Shown here: piece after piece, positions 19,255 to 28,543 of the stretch
How the letters are laid out: each line of letters starts with the position of its first letter
Numbering within the stretch: the stretch's first letter is position 1
NCBI RefSeq assembly: GCF_013694095.1
Contig: NZ_JACEFB010000008.1
Location: forward strand, 1-64,000
DNA length: 64,000 nucleotides
Direction of reading: 5' to 3'
Source: Thermogemmata fonticola
GTDB taxonomy: Bacteria > Planctomycetota > Planctomycetia > Gemmatales > Gemmataceae
Made by a program: the position numbers and the translations under genes
Notes under the pieces: generated by a model
Database searches by the model: none
Seen by the model: the letters and a program-made list of their open reading frames with translations, nothing else
Told to the model about the DNA's origin: nothing

Positions 19255-20514
19255 ATGCCACACGGAATAACAGCCTGGTGCCGCTTTTTGGGAACTGTGA
19301 TGCTCGTGCTTTGGGGTGCGGCTCTGTCCCTCTCCGCTGCCGAGGTGATCACCCTGGATGGGAAGAAATTGGCCGGCGACCTTCTCGCCGTCGAGAAGGA
19401 GCGGATCACCCTCCGGGTCGGCCAGGTTCAAGTCCAGATTCCCAACAACTCCCTCCTCGCTGTGGAGTTCGGGCGAACGGTTCCGCCTCTGCCCAAAGGG
19501 GCAAGATACCACGAAATCGAACTGACGGACGGTTCCACTCTGCGGGTGAGCCGCTTTAGCATCAAACAGCGGCAGGTGGAATGCGAACTGCTCAGCGGTC
19601 CCGAGGATGTTCCTCTTCCCCGTTATGATTTGTCCCTCGATGTCGTCTTTTTTATGATGAAGGGTGCGGAAGACCCCACCGTGCGGACGGCGTGGAAGAA
19701 AATGCTCAATGCACGAGGCAAACGGGATCTCTACGTGATCCGGGAAGGAGATACCTTGAACTTCCTGCAAGGCACCATTCACGGCGGCACGCCTGACGGA
19801 GCACGCCTGGACTTTGAACGTGCCGAGGGAGAGCGAGTTTCCCTCCTTCAGTCCCGCGCTACGGGAGGGTTGGTCCTGGCGCACCCGCCCCGGGGAAATC
19901 TTCCCCCCAAACTGTGCAAAGTGCTGGATGTGTTTGGCAATCAACTGGTCGCTCAAAGTGTGGAATTGACGGAGGGGGGCGTCCTGGTCACCACCGTGGC
20001 TGGCGTGCGCTTCCACTATCCCAAGCTGGCGGCCCTGGCCCGCCTCGATTTTTCGCTCGGCAACCTGGCCTACCTCTCGGACTTACCGCTGCAAATTACA
20101 GCTCCAGAGCTTCCGGCAGAAGAGAAGGAACTGCGCCTGCACCTGCATTTGCCCGTTCTCAAGGACCGAGGACTGTCCGGGGAGGTTTTGAAGGTGGCAG
20201 GCCAGCCTCCCTTCACCAAAGGCCTACTGATCGCGCCGGATACCGTCATCACTGTCGAGCCGGGGGGTGAATATCGCGAATTTCAGGCCATCGCTGGGTT
20301 GCCGGAGTCGGTTCTCGACGGGCAACTGGCCGTTCAGCTCACCGTGGAAGGAGACGGCCGGGTCCTCTTCCAGCAAACCCTCCGCCGCAAGGACCCTCCC
20401 AAGCCGTTGGCCTTGGACATCCAAGGCGTGCGCCAATTGCGGCTGATCGTGGAAGGAGATTTTGCTGTCAATGGCAATCGACTGATCCTGGGCAATGCTC
20501 GATTCGTCAAATGA
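19255..20514 (+). CDS. exported protein with C-terminal NPCBM-like domain
   Basis: The frame is open further upstream, but the only N-terminus with a signal peptide is ATG at 19255 (GTVMLVLWGAALSLSAAE), giving 419 residues. The middle is beta-rich. The last 140 or so residues resemble an NPCBM/NEW2 carbohydrate-binding jelly roll: an AIAGLPESVLDGQLAVQLTV segment, VLFQQTL, then a closing LALDIQGVRQLRLIVEGD and ILGNARFVK. NPCBM domains occur in many planctomycete exported proteins and bind glycans or act as a beta-sandwich adaptor. It stands before three HtrA-like genes. The specific ligand is unknown. Confidence 0.72.
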   Translation: MPHGITAWCRFLGTVMLVLWGAALSLSAAEVITLDGKKLAGDLLAVEKERITLRVGQVQVQIPNNSLLAVEFGRTVPPLPKGARYHEIELTDGSTLRVSRFSIKQRQVECELLSGPEDVPLPRYDLSLDVVFFMMKGAEDPTVRTAWKKMLNARGKRDLYVIREGDTLNFLQGTIHGGTPDGARLDFERAEGERVSLLQSRATGGLVLAHPPRGNLPPKLCKVLDVFGNQLVAQSVELTEGGVLVTTVAGVRFHYPKLAALARLDFSLGNLAYLSDLPLQITAPELPAEEKELRLHLHLPVLKDRGLSGEVLKVAGQPPFTKGLLIAPDTVITVEPGGEYREFQAIAGLPESVLDGQLAVQLTVEGDGRVLFQQTLRRKDPPKPLALDIQGVRQLRLIVEGDFAVNGNRLILGNARFVK

Positions 20515-20654
20515 TAGGAAGAGTGTGAGTCGGGAGGCAGCTTCCCACAGAGGCGTGAGTGAGGACCGGCGCAGTTTCTGCACTCTTCGCCTCCAGAACA
20601 TAGAGGGCTGAGGGTATCTTCACTCTCGAAACATAACATAAGGCGCAGTCAGCC

Positions 20655-22508
20655 ATGAAACAGAATCCGAGGAGCAATCGCTACACCGCAAGCAGGGGAT
20701 GGTTGGCCGCCATCGTCCTGGGGCTTGGGGGAATAGCTGTCTCATTCTCGTGGGAGCGACCGGTTGTTAGTCAGGCTAGAGCAGAAGTCGAGCCGGCGGT
20801 GATGCAAGCCCAGGCCCAGCGCATCGCCGTGATCCAGAAAGTGGCTCCGGCGGTAGTGGCCGTCTGCATGCGCGGCGGGCAGGGAGTCGGTTCCGGTGTG
20901 CTGATCTCCCCGGACGGCTACGCCCTGACCAACTTCCACGTGGTGCAACCCACCGGACCTATCCTGCAAGCGGGACTGCCCGATGGCGTTCTTTACGACG
21001 CCGTGGTGGTGGGCATCGACCGGGTCGGCGATGTCGCTTTGATCAAACTGCTGCCCAAGGAGCCGGGCAAACCTTTCCCCTATGTGCCGTTAGGCGATAG
21101 CGACAAGGTCCGCATCGGCGACTGGTCCCTGGCGATGGGTAACCCCTTCTCACTCGCCCTGGATTTCACACCGACTGTCACCTACGGCATCGTCAGCGGC
21201 ACCAACCGCTATCAGCCTCCCGAAGGGCGCGGACTGCTGGAATACACCGATTGTATTCAGATTGAAACGTCCATCAATCCAGGTAACTCCGGCGGCCCGC
21301 TTTTCAACATGCAAGGCGAGTTGATCGGCATCAATGGCCGGGGATCGTTCGAGAAACGCGGACGAGTCAATTCCGGCGTGGGATACGCTATCTCCATCAA
21401 CCAGATCAAAAACTTCTTGGGCCATCTCTACGCCGGCCTGGACGCTGACCATGCCACTTTGGGAGCCATTGTGCAAACGGCGGCCGAGGACGCCCCTCTC
21501 TCCCAAATGGTGATCACCCAGATGCTGGAAGAATCCGATGCCTACCGCCGCGGCTTGCGCAGCGGCGATCAACTGGTCTCCTTTGCCGGCCGCATCGTGA
21601 CCAGCACCAACCAATATAAAAACATCCTGGGCATTTTCCCCAAGGAATGGCGCGTGCCCATCGTCATCCGCCGCAATAATGAACGGATGGAACTCCTGGT
21701 GCGCCTGATGGGCAATTTGCCCCAAGAGATTGAACCCGGAAAACGCCCTGTTCCGGAGAAGCCCCCCGTTCCTATTCCGCTTCCCGGCAAGGAACCGCGA
21801 GCCTTACCCCCTAGCCCTGCTGCCCAACTGTACAAACCCAAAAAAGGGTATGCCAACTGGTACTTCAACGAATTGGAACGAGACAAGCTGCTCTCGGCTT
21901 TCCGCAAGCATGGCGACTTCAGCTCCCTGGCGGGAAACTGGACCTTGGAAGGCCAGTATCAGCGGGGCGAGCAGAAGGGCAACTTCCGCTGCGAAATCCT
22001 CACGAGCGGGGAAGAACCGCTGGTGAAGATGCTCCTGAACGCCTCCTATGAATTGGCCCCCTTGAAAACGTCCGATCCCGCTTTGCTCCGGGAACCTGTC
22101 GGCAGCGGGGGCCTGATGGCCGCCCTGTACCACTATCAGCGCCTGCTGACTCAAGGACCCAAAGGGTTTGAAGGGGAATGCGCCCACGGCGGCCACGAAC
22201 CCTTCTACCCCTTCCCGCTGGAGGGCCCGCCTCCCGGCTCGCTTGCCAGCCTGCGTGTCGATTGCGCCGTCCTACGGACCCGGCATGGTGCCGTCGAGTG
22301 CAAGTGGTACTTCGACCGCAAAGACTCCCGCCTGCTCGGCTTTGAAACTTACACCACCAAGGACTCCGACCCCTGCGAAGTTTACTGCCACGACTACCGG
22401 CCGGTCGAGGGACGCCTGTTGCCCCACCGCCTGGAAGTCCGCCACGGCGACCGCCGCTATGCCGTCATTACCGTCGAGAAATACTCCTTCTCGGCTCCGC
22501 CGCGCTGA
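20655..22508 (+). CDS. HtrA/DegP-type serine protease with PDZ and extra C-terminal domain
   Basis: A 617-residue exported trypsin-fold protease. An N-terminal signal or anchor (about 14-32) is followed by a protease domain with an intact triad: His95 (TNFHVV), Asp126 (RVGDVAL) and Ser212 (GNSGGP). A PDZ domain lies at about 260-355, a Pro-rich linker at about 360-395, then about 220 residues of unknown beta-rich domain, longer than usual DegP-like proteins. It would degrade or refold misfolded envelope proteins. It is the first of three tandem HtrA paralogues and the only one with all catalytic residues. ATG at 20655; the upstream ribosome binding site is poor. Confidence 0.9.
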   Translation: MKQNPRSNRYTASRGWLAAIVLGLGGIAVSFSWERPVVSQARAEVEPAVMQAQAQRIAVIQKVAPAVVAVCMRGGQGVGSGVLISPDGYALTNFHVVQPTGPILQAGLPDGVLYDAVVVGIDRVGDVALIKLLPKEPGKPFPYVPLGDSDKVRIGDWSLAMGNPFSLALDFTPTVTYGIVSGTNRYQPPEGRGLLEYTDCIQIETSINPGNSGGPLFNMQGELIGINGRGSFEKRGRVNSGVGYAISINQIKNFLGHLYAGLDADHATLGAIVQTAAEDAPLSQMVITQMLEESDAYRRGLRSGDQLVSFAGRIVTSTNQYKNILGIFPKEWRVPIVIRRNNERMELLVRLMGNLPQEIEPGKRPVPEKPPVPIPLPGKEPRALPPSPAAQLYKPKKGYANWYFNELERDKLLSAFRKHGDFSSLAGNWTLEGQYQRGEQKGNFRCEILTSGEEPLVKMLLNASYELAPLKTSDPALLREPVGSGGLMAALYHYQRLLTQGPKGFEGECAHGGHEPFYPFPLEGPPPGSLASLRVDCAVLRTRHGAVECKWYFDRKDSRLLGFETYTTKDSDPCEVYCHDYRPVEGRLLPHRLEVRHGDRRYAVITVEKYSFSAPPR

Positions 22509-22674
22509 AATACCCGTGCAAATAAAGACGCGGGGGTATGTACCGCGGATACACCCATGATCCCTCACGGTGAGAACAAGCAATAATCCTCAACCCCCAA
22601 ACTAGTGAAACACGACGAATACGAGCCTCTGGACAACGTCTCCCTTTCGCCCTCTTTGGAAGTGATGGACGACC

Positions 22675-23922
22675 ATGACCCGTACCTGGACCGGTTTCTG
22701 CCATCGACTGGCTGCTTGGGGACTAGGCTTTTGGCTAGGATTCAGCTTGTGGCTATCGGCAGGTCCGCTTCTGGCAGCCGACCCATTCCATGAAGTGGCG
22801 GAAAAAACGAACAAGAAGTTGGTCAAGCTCTTCGGGGCGGGCGGTTTCTCCCGGCTCAATAACTTTGGCACAGGGATTATTGTCAGCCGCGAGGGGCATA
22901 TCCTGACCGTGGCCAGTCAATTGCTGGACACGCCTGATCTGGTGGTCCACCTCTACGACGGCCAGCGGTTGCGCGCTCAGGTGCTGGTGATCGAACCGGA
23001 GTTGGATGCTGCCCTGTTGAAGATTCGCGTGGAAGGAAAGCGGCCCGATGAACCCTCCGGTTTGGACCTGGATTATTTCGATATCGAGGAGGCTGCCCGC
23101 CGGCCGCGTGCTCAGGTAGGCGACTGGGTCCTGGCTCTCAGCAACACCTTCGAGATCGCCTTGCGTGATGAGCCGCTCAGCCTGCAACGGGGCGTCATCA
23201 TGGCCTACACGAAGATGGCCGGCCGCCGCGGAGTCTTCGAGTTTCCCTACACCGGCGAAGTGTACATTGTGGACGCCATCACCAACAACCCCGGTGCCGC
23301 CGGCGGTGCCCTGATTGATCGCAAAGGGAATCTTCTGGGAATCATTGGGCGGGAATTGCGGAACACACTCAGCGACACCTGGATGAACTATGCCATTCCA
23401 GTGCAGGCCAGCGTGGAGCTGAAAATCCGCGAACTGGTCAAGGACAACCAAGGCCGCGAGAGCGAACAGGAACGGACAGTCCGGATTTCCTTGCCGGAAT
23501 TCGTCCAAAAGGGGATGCGAGGAGAGTACAAGCCGATCTCCCGGCCGCGGACCGTAGCTGGCGAAGGCGGCTGGCATGGGATCATTTTTGTGCCCAACAT
23601 TCTGGAGCGCACGCCCGCCTATGTGGAGGATGTGGTGCCCGGTTCCCCCGCCGCTCAAGCCGGCTTGAGACCCGATGACCTGATCAGCTTCGTCGATGGG
23701 GAACCCGTGGTGAGCATCAAGGCCTTCCAGGAATGGATTCGCAAGAACACACGACCCGGCACGACCATCCGCCTGGAGGTCCGCCGCGGCGAGGCCTTGC
23801 AAACCGTGGAACTGACGTTGACGGCCCCTCCCTCCTCGCGCCCGCAACCGCCGCGCCAGCCTTCCCCTGCCCCGGACCCCAAGACCCCGCCGTCCCCGCT
23901 AGTGCCCAAAAAGAACCCCTAG
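22675..23922 (+). CDS. HtrA-like pseudoprotease with PDZ domain
   Basis: A 415-residue exported protein (signal peptide to about residue 38, FSLWLSAGPLLAAD). It keeps the HtrA trypsin fold and one PDZ domain (about 300-385) but not the catalytic machinery: the His position is Ser81 in ILTVASQL, and the GNSGG loop reads GAAGG, so Ala209 replaces the nucleophile. The Asp is still present (ELDAALLK). It therefore should not cleave peptide bonds and may act as a chaperone, adaptor or regulator of the active paralogue upstream, using its PDZ domain (inference). The reading frame is clean and the fold motifs conserved, so this looks like a selected pseudoenzyme rather than decay. The C-terminal tail is Pro-rich. 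Confidence 0.85.
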   Translation: MTRTWTGFCHRLAAWGLGFWLGFSLWLSAGPLLAADPFHEVAEKTNKKLVKLFGAGGFSRLNNFGTGIIVSREGHILTVASQLLDTPDLVVHLYDGQRLRAQVLVIEPELDAALLKIRVEGKRPDEPSGLDLDYFDIEEAARRPRAQVGDWVLALSNTFEIALRDEPLSLQRGVIMAYTKMAGRRGVFEFPYTGEVYIVDAITNNPGAAGGALIDRKGNLLGIIGRELRNTLSDTWMNYAIPVQASVELKIRELVKDNQGRESEQERTVRISLPEFVQKGMRGEYKPISRPRTVAGEGGWHGIIFVPNILERTPAYVEDVVPGSPAAQAGLRPDDLISFVDGEPVVSIKAFQEWIRKNTRPGTTIRLEVRRGEALQTVELTLTAPPSSRPQPPRQPSPAPDPKTPPSPLVPKKNP

Positions 23923-23990
23923 GACTCACGCTTTCCACCCTGGTTTTTGGGATTTGCATGACCCGGATTCGCCTGTTCGAGACACCACCC

Positions 23991-26426
23991 ATGATGACCA
24001 TGACACGGCACACCCTCTGGCTCACGGTCCTGATCGGAATGTCCGGCTTGGCTGCGCCAGCGGCGCGGGGCCAGACTCCGGGCAACTCGACGGATGTCAA
24101 CGAGGCCACCGAGCGCGCTCTCAAAGCCGCTGCGGCTCGTGTGGCTCCGTGTGTGGTCAAAATCGACACCGTCGGCGGAACCGAAGTGATCCCCGGCGGA
24201 GGCAAGAAAGGGCCGCCTGGCAAAGGGGGCATCATCCGCAAGGGAACCGGCCCCACCACGGGCTTGATCGTCTCACCTGACGGCTACATCATCACCAGCT
24301 CTTTCAACTTTGCCCACAAGCCCACCGACATTTACGTGACCATCCCCGGCAAGTCCACCCCCTTCGTTGCTAAGGTGGTCGCTCACGACCACAGCCGCAT
24401 GCTGGTCTTGTTGAAGGTCAATGCGACGGACCTGCCCGTTCCTGCGCCGGTGCTTAAGGGAGAAATCCAGGTCGGGCAGTGGGCCATCGCTTTGGGCCGC
24501 ACTTCGGACCCCGACATCGAACATCCTCCGTCGATGAGTATCGGCATCATCAGCGCCCTCAACCGAATCCACGGCAAGGCAATCCAGACGGATGCCAAGA
24601 CATCCCCCGTGAACTACGGCGGGCCGCTGGTCGCTGTTGATGGCCGTGTCTTTGGCGTGATCGTTCCCATGTCCAGCCGTGCCGAGGGAGAGACCGCCGG
24701 CGTGGAATGGTATGACTCCGGGATTGGCTTCGCCGTGCCGTTGGAAGACATCCTGCGCGTCTTGCCGCGTATGAAGCAAGGCCAGGACCTCCGCCGCGGC
24801 CTGTTGGGCATTACGCCCCAAAGCACCGATCTCTACTCCGCTCCGCCAGCGATCGGTTCGATTATGCCGGATTCGGCAGCGGCTCGGGCCGGCCTGCAAG
24901 TCGGCGACGTCATCCTGGAAGTCAACGGCAAACCCGTGCCCCATTACATCGCCTTGCAGCACCTGCTTGGCCCCCTTTACGAAGGAGACACCATCCGCCT
25001 GAAGGTCCGCCGAGGTGACAAGGAGCTGACTTTTCCCCAAATCACGTTGTTGGGCAGTAGTCCGGCCTTCGTCATGGCCTTCCTGGGAATCCTGCCGCTT
25101 CGAGATGATCCGGGACCGGGAGTGGTGGTGCGCTACGTCTATCCCAACAGTCCCGCCGCAGCCGCTGGCCTGCGCAGCGGCGACCGCATTCTTAAGTTCG
25201 GCCCCGCCGATGCCAAGGTTCTTCCCCCTGTAGCCAATCGGGCTGCCCTGCATAGCTTGTTGCAACGCCTCCCGCCTGGCACAGAAGTGAAGCTGGAAAT
25301 CCAGCGTCCCGCTGGCAAGGATGCCCCCCCCAAAGCTCCCCAGCCTGATCCTGCCAGCCCGCCGGACTCCAAGGAGGCTCAGACTCCCAAAGATGACTCC
25401 AAGCCCGGCAGCGATCCCAAGGCCACACTGACTCTCAAAGCCAAACTCATCCCCATGCCGGATGTGTTACCGGAGCAATTGCCCCTGCCCTCTTCGGCTG
25501 GCCGGGCGCTAGAAAAGCCCAAGGGTGCTCCTTCCGTTCCCTTGCCTCCGGGTTTTCCCAAGGGTCCCCTGCCGATCCCCAAAGGCCCACCAACCCCGGC
25601 TCCTAGCCCCCGCGAGGGAAGCAGTCTGTCCCTTCCTCCGGCAACTCCTGAGTATCGTCCTGGAGGAAACGGCGAGTTGGCGGAGAAGTGGGCCGGCACG
25701 CCCGTGCTTCCGGTGCTTGCTCAAACTCCGCAACAGCCGCCATCGTCTAGCCGGTCTGAGGACCCCCCAGGAGGCAAACCGGCGGATAAACCCAAGGTGG
25801 AAACCGGCCTGCTCCAGCGACTCAACGAAGCCCTGGGGCGGGAATACTGGCTTTACATCCCGGACAACTACGATCCGAATATCTCTCACGGCCTGATCGT
25901 CTGGTTCCACGACCGCGGCCCTGCTAAAGATCATGAACGCCTCAGTGCCCTGTTCCGGGAGTTCTGCGAGGATCACCATTTCATTCTGATGGGCCCCAAG
26001 TCGGCCAGCCGGGACGGTGCCTGGCTGCCCAGCGAGATGGACTTTGTCCTGCAAGATGTGCGTGCGGTGCTGAGCGCTTATACCATCGACCGCAATCGCA
26101 TCGTCGCCCACGGAGCCGGTCAGGGAGGGCAAATGGCTTTTTACGTCGGCTTCAATGCACGGGACCTGTTCCGCGGCGTGGCCGTGGTCGGCGCTACGTT
26201 GGGCACAAACCCCAAAGAGAACCTGGCGAATCAGCCGCTGTCCTTTTTCATTGCCGCCGGGGACAAGGACCCAGCCTTGGCCGAAATTAAGGAAAGCGTC
26301 CAGCTTCTGCGCGAGCGCCGCTTCCCCCTCATCTATCGAGAAATGAAGAATATCGGCCGGGAATACCTCGATGCCGACGCCTTCCACGATCTGCTGCTCT
26401 GGCTGGATTCCTTAGACCGCCTCTAG
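23991..26426 (+). CDS. HtrA-like pseudoprotease with two PDZ domains fused to degenerate alpha/beta hydrolase
   Basis: About 811 residues. The frame is open further upstream but overlaps the previous gene; ATG at 23991 gives a good signal peptide (LWLTVLIGMSGLAAPAARGQ), and 23958 is an alternative. The trypsin-like domain lacks all three catalytic residues: the His position is Phe (ITSSFNFA), the Asp is lost (HSRMLVLLK), and GNSGG reads VNYGG (Tyr209). Two PDZ domains follow (about 280-360 and 375-455), then a Pro/Lys-rich linker (about 460-595). The C-terminal alpha/beta-hydrolase fold (about 605-811) resembles feruloyl/PHB-depolymerase esterases, but its nucleophile elbow is HGAGQGG (Gly710 instead of Ser) and the usual GH before the last helix is GR. 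It appears to be a binding protein built from two inactivated enzymes. Confidence 0.8.
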   Translation: MMTMTRHTLWLTVLIGMSGLAAPAARGQTPGNSTDVNEATERALKAAAARVAPCVVKIDTVGGTEVIPGGGKKGPPGKGGIIRKGTGPTTGLIVSPDGYIITSSFNFAHKPTDIYVTIPGKSTPFVAKVVAHDHSRMLVLLKVNATDLPVPAPVLKGEIQVGQWAIALGRTSDPDIEHPPSMSIGIISALNRIHGKAIQTDAKTSPVNYGGPLVAVDGRVFGVIVPMSSRAEGETAGVEWYDSGIGFAVPLEDILRVLPRMKQGQDLRRGLLGITPQSTDLYSAPPAIGSIMPDSAAARAGLQVGDVILEVNGKPVPHYIALQHLLGPLYEGDTIRLKVRRGDKELTFPQITLLGSSPAFVMAFLGILPLRDDPGPGVVVRYVYPNSPAAAAGLRSGDRILKFGPADAKVLPPVANRAALHSLLQRLPPGTEVKLEIQRPAGKDAPPKAPQPDPASPPDSKEAQTPKDDSKPGSDPKATLTLKAKLIPMPDVLPEQLPLPSSAGRALEKPKGAPSVPLPPGFPKGPLPIPKGPPTPAPSPREGSSLSLPPATPEYRPGGNGELAEKWAGTPVLPVLAQTPQQPPSSSRSEDPPGGKPADKPKVETGLLQRLNEALGREYWLYIPDNYDPNISHGLIVWFHDRGPAKDHERLSALFREFCEDHHFILMGPKSASRDGAWLPSEMDFVLQDVRAVLSAYTIDRNRIVAHGAGQGGQMAFYVGFNARDLFRGVAVVGATLGTNPKENLANQPLSFFIAAGDKDPALAEIKESVQLLRERRFPLIYREMKNIGREYLDADAFHDLLLWLDSLDRL

Positions 26427-26592
26427 GGAAGGGACCGACCCCCTGACAGAAGCTGAGCCATTTCATGGCGTGCAATGGCCTCACGCCATCGCTTCCCGCC
26501 CTTGGCTTAAACCGAAATACTAGCACTCCGGAAGGCAGCTCTTCCTCGACTTTCGAGGATCGGCGCCGGTACCTTTCCTGCCGCGGGCAAGT

Positions 26593-28329
26593 TCAGCCTT
26601 CAAAGTCGCGGGCAAAGGCGGCGGCATTCAGTTCTTGCCCCGTGGCGTGTCGAGTTAGGGCATTCCAGGGCATCGTCCGGCCCGGAGCGATCACCTTGTG
26701 CTTCATGAACTCGCCCACTCGCTTGTCACCCACATAGACCACTTGTTTGGGGTCCGCTCGGAACACTTCGCGGGACAAAGCATGATGTACTTGCGAGGCG
26801 AAGAGCTGCCCCATCATGTAATTGTGGTAATAGACGGGTGCCGAGCAGATGTGAATCTTGCTCGCGTAGTCTGGGGCGTTGCGTTGCGGCGGACGGCGAA
26901 GCTGCTGATATTCTTCGACCAAGTCCCACCAGAGGCGGTTGAGGTCCTGCTGCGGATTCTCATACATGCTCTTCTCGAAGCGAAGCATGACTTGGCACCA
27001 GCGGCTGAAGATGAGCAGGCCGTTGCGCTGGACTTTTTCCGCAGCGGCGGCGAAAGCGGCGGCGTCGTCCAGCTTTACCCCCATCTTTTCCAGCCACAGG
27101 CGTGACTTGGAGAACCGCTCCATCTGCATCGCCACCCCTTCCGTGGTGAGGATATGGGCCGCATCCCGCAGGACGTAGGGAACCGTGGCTGGAATGTAAA
27201 GACTGGAATACACTGCATGGCCCAATTCGTGCAACATGGTTCCCATCCATAGCTCATTGGGCACGATGTTGGCCAGCACGCGCACATCCCCTTCCCGATC
27301 GATGTCGATGCAGAACGCATGCGGGCTTTTGCCCTTCTTCTCATAAAGGTCGCTCTGGGCCAGCACTCGATCCACAGGCAGGCCGATGCCTGCGTAAAAA
27401 TCACGGCACAGTTGCAGAATGTCCGCCCGGCGATACGGAGCATCCAAGTCGGCATCAAAGACCGCCGGCGATTCCTGGAAGAAGGGATCATGATAGTGCC
27501 AGGGCATCAGCTCCTTGGGGCTGAGATTATAAGTCTTGGCCAAGCGGGTATCGATTTCCGCCTTGGCACGCTCGAAGGGTTGGCGGGTCAACTTGTCCAG
27601 CTCGTCGAAGAGCTTGACGATTTGAGCGCCATCCTGCTCATTGAGGTGGAGCATCATGGCGTGGTAGTTGGCGAAGCCGAGTTGGCGGGCGGCCTGATTG
27701 CGGAGCTGAACCAGTTCCGCCAGGTCTGCTGCGACGACAGCGCCGACTCCCTTGCTGGCCTCCCATACTTTGCGGCGTTCCTCCGAGCTTTTCGACTCCT
27801 TGAGCACCGCCCGCACGCGGCTATCGGTCCACTCTTGCCCATCGACTTTGGGCCGGTACACGTTGAAGGCCTGCTCGACCGCATTCGCCTTGGCCGTGAT
27901 CTTGCGCAACAATTCCGGCGGCACCTGCTTTTCCAAGTACTGCAAATAGAGCAGATCGATTTGCCGGACAATCAAGGGATCCGCGAGGCGTCCCGCATCG
28001 CGCGCCGTCTTTAGCTCCTTGAGGCGGGCAAATGTCTTGGCGTCCGACAGGACGGCGTCGATCTTGTTCTGCAACTCCTCCTTGCGCTTGAAATCTTCAT
28101 CCTTGCCGCTGATATTGGCATCCCACCAGGCCCGCGCCGCGGCGACCTCCAAGGGGCGGAGCTTCGCCTCGTGCTGCGCAATGAACTCTTTGGCGGCTGC
28201 CAAGGGGTCCGCCTGAACCGCCGCCAGCCATTCGGCTGCTGCCATGCTGCTCACAACTCCTCCTCCCCAAACCAGAAATTGACGGCGAGTCAACGCCGCT
28301 TTCCCATCACCATGATGAAACGGGCCCAT
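26593..28329 (-). CDS. Tat-exported zinc metallopeptidase, M2/M3-like (HELGH)
   Basis: A 578-residue gluzincin. The N-terminus has a twin-arginine signal (TRRQFLVWGG, about residues 14-23, followed by a hydrophobic run and an Ala-rich end). The zinc site is HELGH (about residue 363), with a second-helix Glu in TEGVAMQMERF. The helical architecture and spacing resemble peptidyl-dipeptidase/oligoendopeptidase families M2 and M3; I cannot separate the two by eye. It would trim peptides in the periplasm. It lies downstream of the UbiA-like gene on the same strand, 214 bp away. The Tat signal fits the tatA gene at the right end of the window. Start ATG at 28329 with an AGGA-like site. Confidence 0.85.
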   Translation of the reverse strand: MGPFHHGDGKAALTRRQFLVWGGGVVSSMAAAEWLAAVQADPLAAAKEFIAQHEAKLRPLEVAAARAWWDANISGKDEDFKRKEELQNKIDAVLSDAKTFARLKELKTARDAGRLADPLIVRQIDLLYLQYLEKQVPPELLRKITAKANAVEQAFNVYRPKVDGQEWTDSRVRAVLKESKSSEERRKVWEASKGVGAVVAADLAELVQLRNQAARQLGFANYHAMMLHLNEQDGAQIVKLFDELDKLTRQPFERAKAEIDTRLAKTYNLSPKELMPWHYHDPFFQESPAVFDADLDAPYRRADILQLCRDFYAGIGLPVDRVLAQSDLYEKKGKSPHAFCIDIDREGDVRVLANIVPNELWMGTMLHELGHAVYSSLYIPATVPYVLRDAAHILTTEGVAMQMERFSKSRLWLEKMGVKLDDAAAFAAAAEKVQRNGLLIFSRWCQVMLRFEKSMYENPQQDLNRLWWDLVEEYQQLRRPPQRNAPDYASKIHICSAPVYYHNYMMGQLFASQVHHALSREVFRADPKQVVYVGDKRVGEFMKHKVIAPGRTMPWNALTRHATGQELNAAAFARDFEG

Positions 28330-28543
28330 AGGATTCCTCCGGCTGCGAACGATGCCACAGATGTTGCAAACGATTCCACAGAGGGCACGGACTCCATCCT
28401 ACCTTGTCTGAACAATTCCCCGATGCCACAGAGGGCCGCTCGAATTCTCAGCAGTCCCTTTTCCTCCCAGGCTCCTGGGCGCACAGGCCATCGTTTCCTG
28501 GCTTCCCAAGCACCGGCGGGGATGGAACTCCCCTGCAGCGGAT

